From Hyphomicrobiaceae bacterium UBA4460 (GTDB lineage Bacteria > Pseudomonadota > Alphaproteobacteria > Rhizobiales > Methyloligellaceae): 9,443 nt of DNA. Below, piece by piece: positions 1 to 6,972 of the stretch. The stretch is from assembly GCA_002390155.1 (NCBI GenBank), contig DGOS01000028.1:13486-22928 (forward strand), given 5' to 3'. A program made the translations under genes and the position numbers. The notes beneath the pieces were generated by a model that searched no databases, had not been told where the DNA came from, and was given only the letters and a program-made list of their open reading frames with translations. Each line of letters opens with the position of its first letter. Position 1 is the first letter of the stretch.

Positions 1-1605
1 GAGCCCCGCCTCGCCCTGGCGGAAGGCGTGATGCTCGATGATGGTGTTCTCGGCGAAGGTCAGCCCTTGCGCCGCGTGGTCCTGCCCGAACACATGATCC
101 ACCGCAGCTAGCACGGGAACCGTGGAGCGGAACGACACGTTGAGCGGCACCTTGTGCCATTTGATCTGCGCGGCTTGCGCGCGTTTGCTGAAAGCCTGGC
201 CCACGGCGCCGAAGCGCGCCGGATTGGCGCCCTGAAAGCTGTAGATCGATTGCTTCTCGTCGCCCACGGCGAACAGCGTGCGCGTTTGCTCGCCGGCGCC
301 GCGCCCGGCGAAGAACTCATCCGCCAGCGTCTCGATGATCGACCATTGCTCGGGGTTCGTGTCTTGCGCCTCGTCCACCAGGATATGGTCGACACCCCCG
401 TCGATCTTGTAGAGCACCCAGGCCGCCGCACCTGTGCGCGACAGTAGATGCTGTGCCTTGATGATCAAGTCGTCGTAGTCGAGCACCCCGTTGCGAATCT
501 TTCGGCCTTCGTAGTCCGCCAGGATCGCATCGGCGAGCACGATGACCGCGCCGCTCGCTTCGGCCACGCGAAGGTGCGCCAAGTCCGTCTCCAGCGCGGC
601 GAACGGGCCTTTCGCGGCGTCGAGCATCGCGCCGATATCGGGCGCGGCATCCTTGAAGCCTTTGGTGCAGAGATTGGCGGCAGGCGTGCGCTTCTGCGTG
701 AGGAACAGAGCGCGTAGTGCGTTTGCCCGCGCCTCGCCATCGAGCCCTCGCGCATTTTCCAGCGCGCCTTGCGCTTGCTGGTCTGTCTTGGCGTCACTGC
801 CGTAAGCGGAGAAGGCGGCCAAGGCCGCGTCGATCTGCTCGTCCGTCAGGATCGCGGCTTGCGTGGAAAGAATCGCGTCTTCTTCCTTGCCCGCCACGCC
901 CAATAGCTGCCGCAAGGCCTCAGCTTCGGCGGCCGCCCAATCCTCTAGGCCATCGTGCACCGCGACCATGCGCGACAGCGCCGCGCGCTTCGACAGAACG
1001 ACATTCACCACTTGGCGGAAATAGTCCTCGCTGGTCAGCCCGATGATCTTGGTAAGCGCCAGGCCGAGCGTGGCATTGGGTGCGGCCGCGGCCTCCGCCA
1101 CGACGGTGTCGAAAGCCTCGTCTTTAAGCTGCGCCGCGCTGTGCTCTTCGAGCACGGAGAAATGCGGCGTCACGCCGGACTCCAAAGGAAATCGCTGCAG
1201 CAAGCGCTCGCAGAATCCGTGAATGGTGTGGATCTTGAGACCGCCGCGCGCTTCGAGAGCCTTGGCAAAGAGCCTGCGTGCGGCACGCAAATCCTCCTCG
1301 TCCGGCGCGCGGCGCATGAGTGCGGCAAGCACGTCGCGCAAGGCCTGGTCAGGCATTGTCGCCCAGTCCGCCAAGCTCTTGAGCAGGCGGTTCTGCATCT
1401 CCGCCGCCGCGGTCTTCGTGTAGGTGAGGCACAGAACGCTTTCGGGCTTTGACCCCGCGAGCAGCAAACGCAAGACGCGCTTCACCAGGACGGCAGTCTT
1501 GCCCGTGCCCGCATTGGCCGACACCCAGGCCGATGCGCTCGGGTCTGACGCGCGCGCCTGATTGGCGTCCGCTTCGTGGAGGAGGTCGTGAGCAGCGTCG
1601 CTCAT
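1..1605 (-). CDS. addA: AddA helicase-nuclease subunit, N-terminal 535 codons (runs off left edge)
   Basis: AddA is the UvrD-type helicase subunit of AddAB, which unwinds and resects double-strand breaks in the cytoplasm so that RecA can be loaded. Translating the minus strand from the ATG at 1605 gives an open frame to the window edge. Visible motifs: Walker A ANAGTGKT (residues 30-37), motif Ia CLTYTKTAAAEM (about 59-70), TIHGFC (127-132), LDYDDLI before the Walker B, DEAQD (411-415), GDEKQSIY (448-455) and LNVSFRS (488-494). The opening SDPSASAWVSANAGTGKT is typical of alphaproteobacterial AddA. Family members are about 1,150 residues, so roughly half is here; the C-terminal helicase motifs and the RecB-type nuclease domain lie outside. 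The start ATG shares one base with the addB stop (TGATG) and has a strong ribosome site 6 bases upstream. Identity is firm; intactness of the rest cannot be judged. Confidence 0.95.
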   Translation of the reverse strand, partial: MSDAAHDLLHEADANQARASDPSASAWVSANAGTGKTAVLVKRVLRLLLAGSKPESVLCLTYTKTAAAEMQNRLLKSLADWATMPDQALRDVLAALMRRAPDEEDLRAARRLFAKALEARGGLKIHTIHGFCERLLQRFPLESGVTPHFSVLEEHSAAQLKDEAFDTVVAEAAAAPNATLGLALTKIIGLTSEDYFRQVVNVVLSKRAALSRMVAVHDGLEDWAAAEAEALRQLLGVAGKEEDAILSTQAAILTDEQIDAALAAFSAYGSDAKTDQQAQGALENARGLDGEARANALRALFLTQKRTPAANLCTKGFKDAAPDIGAMLDAAKGPFAALETDLAHLRVAEASGAVIVLADAILADYEGRKIRNGVLDYDDLIIKAQHLLSRTGAAAWVLYKIDGGVDHILVDEAQDTNPEQWSIIETLADEFFAGRGAGEQTRTLFAVGDEKQSIYSFQGANPARFGAVGQAFSKRAQAAQIKWHKVPLNVSFRSTVPVLAAVDHVFGQDHAAQGLTFAENTIIEHHAFRQGEAGL

Positions 1606-4600
1606 CACCAACCCTCCTCGGCTTCTTCGGTCAGCCATTCTTGTACGCGCGCCAAGTGCTCGTAGTCGTCATAGCGGTAGGCATTGGCGAAGCCTCCGCC
1701 CGCGCGGCGCTTGACGTCGTAGGGCGTGGCGGGATCCTCGAAATAGGCGACGAGGCGTTGCAGATCCTCTAGCGCCTTGGCGGACAAGGTGCGGGCTGAC
1801 GTGGGGCTGGCGGCCTGCTCGTCACCGCCCTCTTGGCGTCCGGACGCGCGGATATAGACGAGGTCTTCCACGTCGCGCGGTCCGAGTTCGGCAAATCCAC
1901 CGGCTTCGGCAATGGCAGCCTCCAGCGGCAATTGCGGCGCGTAGAGTTCGGTCACGTGGATCTGGCGCGGCAGCCCGCCGGTCTTGTAGTCGTAGATGAC
2001 GAGCGCGCCGCTTTCCGTCTCGTCGATGCGGTCCGCGCGTGCCGTCAGCCGAAAACCGTCAGAGACTTGAAGCGAGCCCTTCGTCTCCGAATACGTGCGG
2101 GCAATTTCCGCGCGTCGCATTGGCTCCGTTGCGGCAAACCAGCGAGCGAAGCGCTGGAAGCTCGGGCGCCAGAAGGCCTCGATGCTCGGCGCGTGCGCCA
2201 GCGCATCGAACTCAGCATCGGCGATCGACTTGAGCGCGCCATAAATGTCGTCCGGCAGAGCATCCGGGTGCGCGCGCGCAAACAGATGCAAGATGCGGTG
2301 GAAGGCGGTCCCGCGCATGGCGGGGTCCGGTTCCGCACCGAGTTCGGCAAGCGGCTCCAGCCGCAAGATGTGCTTGGCGTAGATCTCGTAAGGATTGGCG
2401 ATCCAACGTTCGATCTGCGTCACGGAAAGCTGGCGCGGCCGCGCCACGACGGGCGGGCGGGGGCTCGGCGGCTCGGCGGGCTCGAACCGTTCGACGCGAT
2501 CGCGCTCGCGCGCCCAGGCAACCCAAGGCTGCTCCGGCACAAGTTTCGATTGAAGCCCCGATGCGCCGATCAAAGCCTCAAGCCGCTGCACCCAGCGCGA
2601 GGGCACGGTGGGCACGCCGTCCACTTTGAGCGCGCGGGTGAGGTAGACGGAATTGGCGCCCAGCGCCTGGGCGAAGTCGTGGGCGCTCAGGCCCGTGCGC
2701 CGCTCCGGCGGTGTCAGGCCGAGCGTGGCGCGCATCGGGCGGCTGAGCCAAGGCCCTGATTCTTGCGGCCGCGGCCAGATGCCTTCATTCAGGCTGCCGA
2801 GAATGACGACGTCGGGCTGCTGCAGCCGCGCTTCGAGCGGACCCCAGATGTGAAGCCGCGGATGGGTCGCCCCGCGCGGGCGCACCACCTGGCCCGCGAG
2901 CAGGCTGCGGTAGAGGGCCGGATACTCAAGCGGGCGCAACGCGAGCCCTTCTCCCTCTTCGATGAGCTCGGCAAGAAGCAGGCTGAGAGCTTCGCCCTCA
3001 TCGTCTTGCCACAGCCCCGCCGACGTTCCGCTTGCATCGCGTGACAGCGCCTCCGCGCTTGCCGCATGGGCCTCGGCGAGCATTGTCACGCTTACCGGGG
3101 TGGAGGACTCAAAGAGCCGGACCAACGGCGCAAAGGCTTGCTCTAGATCCGCGACAAGACCCAGCGCATCGTCGCGCTCTGCGTCCGTTGGCGGCCTGCG
3201 AAGATTCGCAGTTTGCAAGGCGTTTGCCACGCCTGTTAGCCCTTGGCCAAGATAGACGTCACGAAATGCCCCACGCTCGAGCATGCGCGCCGCGTTGCGG
3301 ATTGCCTTGGGCGCGCGCCCCAATCGCGTCAACGGATGTTTCAGCAGCGCCATAAGCGCAGATGGTGCGAAGTCCGTCTCCATTGCACCGAGCAGAAGAT
3401 CGAGAAACGCGCCCGGCATGGTCCGTGCGACGGGCTCACCGGCCGAGTCGTCCACGGTGAGACCGAAGCCTTTGAGCCGCGCGGCCACCCGGCGCGCCAG
3501 AACACGGTCAGGCGTGACCAGCGCCGCCGTCTTGCCGGGCACTTCAATGCACGACTTCAGGAGAAGCGCGATCGCTTCGGCCTCGTCATGGGCTGTCGGT
3601 GCTTCAAGCAGGCGCACACCGGATAACGCATTGGCAAAGCTCGCGCGGCCATCCGGTGCGAGCGCGTCACTCTCAAGGTAGCGCTGCCACTGTTCGGTCG
3701 TCTCGGCGGGACGCAACGCTTCGCTCACCAGATGCAGGCGCGCGCGGGCGGCGCCGTCCGGGTCGCTGCCGGGTACATAAGCGACCGCGTCGCGCGTCAC
3801 GCCGAGCTTGCGCAACAGTTCGGCCATGCCTGCTTGGGGATGTTCCGGATGCTCCGGCAGACTGTCCCAGCTCTCATCGTCGAGAAGACGATCGAGCCCG
3901 GGCAGCACGACGGCGCCGTTCTCCAGATTGGCGATGGTTCCGAGCAGCCGCGCGGTGGCGGGAACCGTGCCCGTGGAGCCCGCGGCAATGACCGGATAGG
4001 GCGCGCCGCGTCCCAGGCGCGCCGTCTCTCGCGCCATCAGCAGATTGCGGCGCGTGACCGGCGAGGTGAGGCCGTTGTCTTCCAGATATTGCGGCCAGTG
4101 CTCGGTGACAATCTTCAGGAAGCGGACGGTAATGTCCCAATGCGCAGCGAGGTCATCGGGCGCCAGCGCATCGAGCGCGGAGAAGTCGATCTCCTCCGAC
4201 TCAACGACATCCATCAGATCGGCCAGATCGCTGGCGAGGCTTGACGCCTGTCCTGGGCTCAAGTGCCACCGCGCCGCGCCGGCCTCCGTCTCCGTGGCTT
4301 CCGCGGCAGGTGCGGCCCCTTGCGCGCGGATCAACCGCATCAAGGCCAGCCGGCGCCGCAAGGTGGGAATTGCCGGTGCGCCGAGTGCGCCGTCCGCCGC
4401 GCTGAAGGCCTCCGCCTCAAGGATCAGGGCGGCGTCCTCGTCGGCCTGTCCGAGTGCGTGGATACGCGGCAGCAGCATCGCCTCGCCCCCGCCTTGCGCA
4501 AGAAAAGCCTCGCGCAAAGCGCGCGCCGCACGCCGCGTCGGCAGGTAGATCGTGACTTGCGGCAGCGTGAGCGGGTCTGGCTTGGTTCCGCCAGGAAGCG

Positions 4601-4703
4601 GCAAATCGCCGGACATGATCGCCTGGGCGAGGGTCGACAGAAACGGCGCCGAAGGCGGGATCGTGTAGAGGTGGGGGGCCGTGAGAGACTTAGGCGCCTT
4701 CAT
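1605..4703 (-). CDS. addB: AddB, double-strand break repair nuclease subunit (alphaproteobacterial type)
   Basis: AddB is the partner of AddA: an inactivated helicase fold with a C-terminal RecB-family nuclease. The protein has 1,032 residues, usual for alphaproteobacterial AddB. The N-terminal half keeps helicase-like pieces (IYLPTRRAARALREAF near 52-67; VVILGSLNEGIWPRPQESG about two thirds along) but shows no Walker A, as expected for this branch. The nuclease domain begins near SVTQIERWIANPYEIYAKHIL; PD-(D/E)XK residues visible are H802 (GTAFHRILH), D891 (RADRID), D905 and K907 (IYDYKTGG) and Q924 (APQLPLE). The whole protein has a single cysteine (in LLLKSCIEVPGK), so the four-cysteine iron-sulfur cluster of Bacillus AddB cannot form. 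The ATG at 4703 overlaps the end of the upstream murU-like gene by 14 bases with only a weak ribosome site, implying coupling. The addA ATG overlaps its stop. Confidence 0.95.
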   Translation of the reverse strand: MKAPKSLTAPHLYTIPPSAPFLSTLAQAIMSGDLPLPGGTKPDPLTLPQVTIYLPTRRAARALREAFLAQGGGEAMLLPRIHALGQADEDAALILEAEAFSAADGALGAPAIPTLRRRLALMRLIRAQGAAPAAEATETEAGAARWHLSPGQASSLASDLADLMDVVESEEIDFSALDALAPDDLAAHWDITVRFLKIVTEHWPQYLEDNGLTSPVTRRNLLMARETARLGRGAPYPVIAAGSTGTVPATARLLGTIANLENGAVVLPGLDRLLDDESWDSLPEHPEHPQAGMAELLRKLGVTRDAVAYVPGSDPDGAARARLHLVSEALRPAETTEQWQRYLESDALAPDGRASFANALSGVRLLEAPTAHDEAEAIALLLKSCIEVPGKTAALVTPDRVLARRVAARLKGFGLTVDDSAGEPVARTMPGAFLDLLLGAMETDFAPSALMALLKHPLTRLGRAPKAIRNAARMLERGAFRDVYLGQGLTGVANALQTANLRRPPTDAERDDALGLVADLEQAFAPLVRLFESSTPVSVTMLAEAHAASAEALSRDASGTSAGLWQDDEGEALSLLLAELIEEGEGLALRPLEYPALYRSLLAGQVVRPRGATHPRLHIWGPLEARLQQPDVVILGSLNEGIWPRPQESGPWLSRPMRATLGLTPPERRTGLSAHDFAQALGANSVYLTRALKVDGVPTVPSRWVQRLEALIGASGLQSKLVPEQPWVAWARERDRVERFEPAEPPSPRPPVVARPRQLSVTQIERWIANPYEIYAKHILRLEPLAELGAEPDPAMRGTAFHRILHLFARAHPDALPDDIYGALKSIADAEFDALAHAPSIEAFWRPSFQRFARWFAATEPMRRAEIARTYSETKGSLQVSDGFRLTARADRIDETESGALVIYDYKTGGLPRQIHVTELYAPQLPLEAAIAEAGGFAELGPRDVEDLVYIRASGRQEGGDEQAASPTSARTLSAKALEDLQRLVAYFEDPATPYDVKRRAGGGFANAYRYDDYEHLARVQEWLTEEAEEGW
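1612..1619 (-). promoter_or_regulatory. Ribosome binding site of addA
   Basis: GAGGAGGG on the minus strand, 6 bases before the addA ATG at 1605. It lies inside the last codons of addB. It fixes the addA start and suggests that addA can re-initiate efficiently even though its start overlaps the addB stop. Confidence 0.75.
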
Positions 4704-5421
4704 CTTCGTGCTCGAACGAGGCTTCGGCCTCCACTAGCGCCTCCGGCGTGCCCACATGCATCCAGCGTCCCTCAAGACGCGCGCCATGGAGCCGGCCTTT
4801 GGCGAGCGCTTTGTCCCACAGCAGGTTGAGCGAGAACGGCCCGTCCGGAGCGTCCTCGAACAATGCGGCCGTGCACAGAGATACGCCGGCAAAGGCGAAC
4901 GGCACGACTTGCCGTTCCCCGCGCCGTGTCAGGCGTCCATCGGGCGCCATGTCGAAATCGCCGCGTGCCGCATAGCCGATGCTGGTGGAAAGCGGCGCGA
5001 GCAACAGGAGACAGTCCATGCGTTCGGGGTCCCATGCCCGCAGCATGGCGGGCAGCGCCGGCGTTACGCCCTCGGCCCACACAGAGTCGGAGTTGTGGAT
5101 GAAGAACGGTCCGTCTCCGAGCATTGGCAGCGCCTTCTTCGCACCGCCCCCCGTGTCGAGCAGAAGGTCGCGCTCGTCGGAAATCTTGGTTGCCGGCGGG
5201 CGGCTCGCGCGCTCACGCATATGCGCTTCGATCTGCTCGGGCAGGTAATGAACATTGACGATCGCCGTCTCCACGCCCGCCGCAGCGAGGCGGTCCAGGA
5301 CGTGGTCGATCAGCGGGCGCTCCAGCAGCGGCACCAGCGGCTTCGGCATGGTCTCCGTGAGAGGCCGCATCCGCGCGCCATAGCCGGCTGCCAGCACCAT
5401 GGCCGTGCGTGCGATGGTCAT
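4690..5421 (-). CDS. murU: MurU-like N-acetylmuramate-1-phosphate uridylyltransferase
   Basis: This is a sugar-1-phosphate nucleotidyltransferase (GT-A-like fold), 243 residues from the chosen start. MurU converts MurNAc-1-phosphate and UTP to UDP-MurNAc in peptidoglycan recycling. Visible: the nucleotide-binding signature LAAGYGARMRPLT..MPKPLVPL (residues 10-32, with R17 and K27), LDTGGGAKKALPMLGD (88-103), the metal-binding aspartate D112 in HNSDSVW, and MHVGTPEALVEAE near the C-terminus, all matching the MurU/short NTP-transferase pattern. The immediately upstream gene encodes an AmgK-type kinase that would supply its substrate, which favours MurU over a GlmU, RmlA or mannose-1-phosphate enzyme; substrate is therefore inferred partly from context. 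Start choice: a GTG at 5427 is possible, but the site AAAAGGA lies 1 base from it and 7 bases from the ATG at 5421, so the ATG is preferred. The stop (TAA) lies inside the start of addB. Confidence 0.85.
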   Translation of the reverse strand: MTIARTAMVLAAGYGARMRPLTETMPKPLVPLLERPLIDHVLDRLAAAGVETAIVNVHYLPEQIEAHMRERASRPPATKISDERDLLLDTGGGAKKALPMLGDGPFFIHNSDSVWAEGVTPALPAMLRAWDPERMDCLLLLAPLSTSIGYAARGDFDMAPDGRLTRRGERQVVPFAFAGVSLCTAALFEDAPDGPFSLNLLWDKALAKGRLHGARLEGRWMHVGTPEALVEAEASFEHEDEGA

Positions 5422-5428
5422 GTCCACG

Positions 5429-5435
5429 TCCTTTT
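5429..5435 (-). promoter_or_regulatory. Ribosome binding site deciding the murU start
   Basis: AAAAGGA on the minus strand in the 27-base gap between the fusion gene and murU. It is 7 bases before the ATG at 5421 but only 1 base before the GTG at 5427. This supports the shorter protein beginning MTIARTAM. Confidence 0.65.
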
Positions 5436-5448
5436 AGAGCGCCAAGAG

Positions 5449-6972
5449 CTAAAGGGCCAAGGGCGGCAGGTCGGCGCTTGCGGGGAACTCGCGCGCATAG
5501 AAGGCGCGCAGGTCGCCGAGCGCGTCGTGCGCCAGGTCGCGCTCGAGATAGCGCGCCACCCGCGGGATGTGGGCAAGATAGCCGCGCTTACCGTCACGTT
5601 TCGCCAATCGCGCAAAAATGCCGAGGATCTTCGAGTTGCGTTGAGCGCCGAGAACTGCGTAGAGCCTGCGGAAATCATGGCTATCAAACGACTCGCTCTG
5701 CGCGCTTCGGGCGGCACAGTACCGGTCGAGCAGATCGCGTTCAAGCGCCTCGGGCACGTCCAGCCGGGCATCCTGGAGGAGGGAGACCAAGTCGTAGGCG
5801 AGGGGGCCGCGGAGCGCATCCTGGAAGTCCAGGAGGCCGACCTTCTGGATGCTTGTCCGCTCCGGCAACCACATCAGGTTGGGCGAGTGATAATCCCTCA
5901 AGACCCAGCCTGGATCCGCGGCGGCGGCTACCTCCAGATGCGGCCGCCAGAGGTCCTGGAACTCCTGGCGCAGCGCCGGAGGCGTCTCGGCGCCATGGAG
6001 CGCCGGCCACAGCCAGTCGATGATCAGAGAGGCCTCGATCAACATGGCGTCCGCGTCGAAGCGCGGCAGACGATAGGGGGCGTGGCCCGGAATGGGCAAG
6101 GTCTCCGGCGGCGGCCTATCGGCCAGCGCCACGAGAACGTCCACGGCGGCGCGCCACAACGCACCTTGGTCTGCACCCCGCGCGACCTCGGACCCAAAGA
6201 CGAGATCGCCGAAATCCTCCAGGACGATAAACCCTCGGTCCAGGTCGAAAGCATGGATCTGTGGCGCCGAAAGACCGCAGTCGCCGAGCGCGCCGGCAAC
6301 GGCCACGAATGGTGTCACGTCTTCTGCCAAATGGACCAGTGCGCTATACGGCTTGCCGTCCTGGATCGGGGGACCATCCGGCTGGCGCGGCGAATTCATC
6401 AGAATGGCGCGGGCGTCGGCACCAAAAAGCCGCGCGTAGCTGCGCGTGGATGCATCGCCTTGCAGGTAGCGCGCCTCGGCGCCCGCGAACGACGTGCCCT
6501 TCAGAAAATGCGACAGCGCGTGCAGGCGCTCCAAGCGCGGGCCCCAAGCACCATGTCCGGCCAAGTCGATGCGGCGGGTATCGTCCTCCGCGTCCTCAAG
6601 CGTAATGTCGAGCCGGTCGGCGGGAAGCCAATCGCCACCGCGCTCCGGCCATTCGATCAGGAGGCTGCCTTCGGAAAGCGCATCGTCGAGCCCGAGCTCG
6701 TCCAGCTCGTCCGGCTGGAGCCGATAGAAGTCGCAATGGACCAATGTCAGCCGCTGGGTTTCGTAACGCTGCATGATCGCGAAGGTGGGGCTTGGCACTT
6801 CGCCCTCGACGCCAAGGTGGCGCACAAGCGCGCGCGCAAACGTGGTCTTGCCCGCGCCGAGCGGTCCGCTCAGCGTGACGACGTCACCAGACTTGAGGGA
6901 AAGTGCGACCCGGCTGGCAAGAATGTCGAGCTGTTCCAGGTCGACAACGTCGAGCCGCCAGCTTGCGCTCAT
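5449..6972 (-). CDS. tsaE-amgK: TsaE (t6A ATPase) fused to AmgK-type MurNAc/GlcNAc kinase
   Basis: A 507-residue two-domain protein. The N-terminal domain (about 1-150) is TsaE, the ATPase that drives the TsaB-TsaD complex making threonylcarbamoyl-adenosine at position 37 of ANN-decoding tRNAs: Walker A GPLGAGKTT (36-44), VPSPTF (59-64), HCDFYRL (79-85) and IEWPE (106-110). The C-terminal domain (about 165-507) is an aminoglycoside-phosphotransferase-fold kinase of the AmgK/COG3178 group: LQGDASTRSYARL (170-182), the catalytic loop RDYHSPN with D360 and N365, and the metal-binding LLDFQDALRGPLAYD with D382. AmgK phosphorylates MurNAc or GlcNAc at the anomeric carbon, feeding the MurU-like enzyme encoded next. 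Both active sites look complete. The ATG overlaps the divL stop (ATGA) and has no ribosome site of its own, so translation is probably coupled to divL. The fusion is known in alphaproteobacterial annotations; the sugar substrate is inferred from family and neighbour. Confidence 0.92.
   Translation of the reverse strand: MSASWRLDVVDLEQLDILASRVALSLKSGDVVTLSGPLGAGKTTFARALVRHLGVEGEVPSPTFAIMQRYETQRLTLVHCDFYRLQPDELDELGLDDALSEGSLLIEWPERGGDWLPADRLDITLEDAEDDTRRIDLAGHGAWGPRLERLHALSHFLKGTSFAGAEARYLQGDASTRSYARLFGADARAILMNSPRQPDGPPIQDGKPYSALVHLAEDVTPFVAVAGALGDCGLSAPQIHAFDLDRGFIVLEDFGDLVFGSEVARGADQGALWRAAVDVLVALADRPPPETLPIPGHAPYRLPRFDADAMLIEASLIIDWLWPALHGAETPPALRQEFQDLWRPHLEVAAAADPGWVLRDYHSPNLMWLPERTSIQKVGLLDFQDALRGPLAYDLVSLLQDARLDVPEALERDLLDRYCAARSAQSESFDSHDFRRLYAVLGAQRNSKILGIFARLAKRDGKRGYLAHIPRVARYLERDLAHDALGDLRAFYAREFPASADLPPLAL

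Noticed and set aside
1833..2759. A 308-codon plus-strand frame opposite addB
   Set aside because: Low-complexity Arg/Ala/Gly-rich composition and no domain signature; it is a shadow of the addB codon pattern.
5422..5427. GTG at 5427 as the murU start
   Set aside because: The ribosome site AAAAGGA would be only 1 base away; the ATG at 5421 has a 7-base spacing and starts a protein of normal length.
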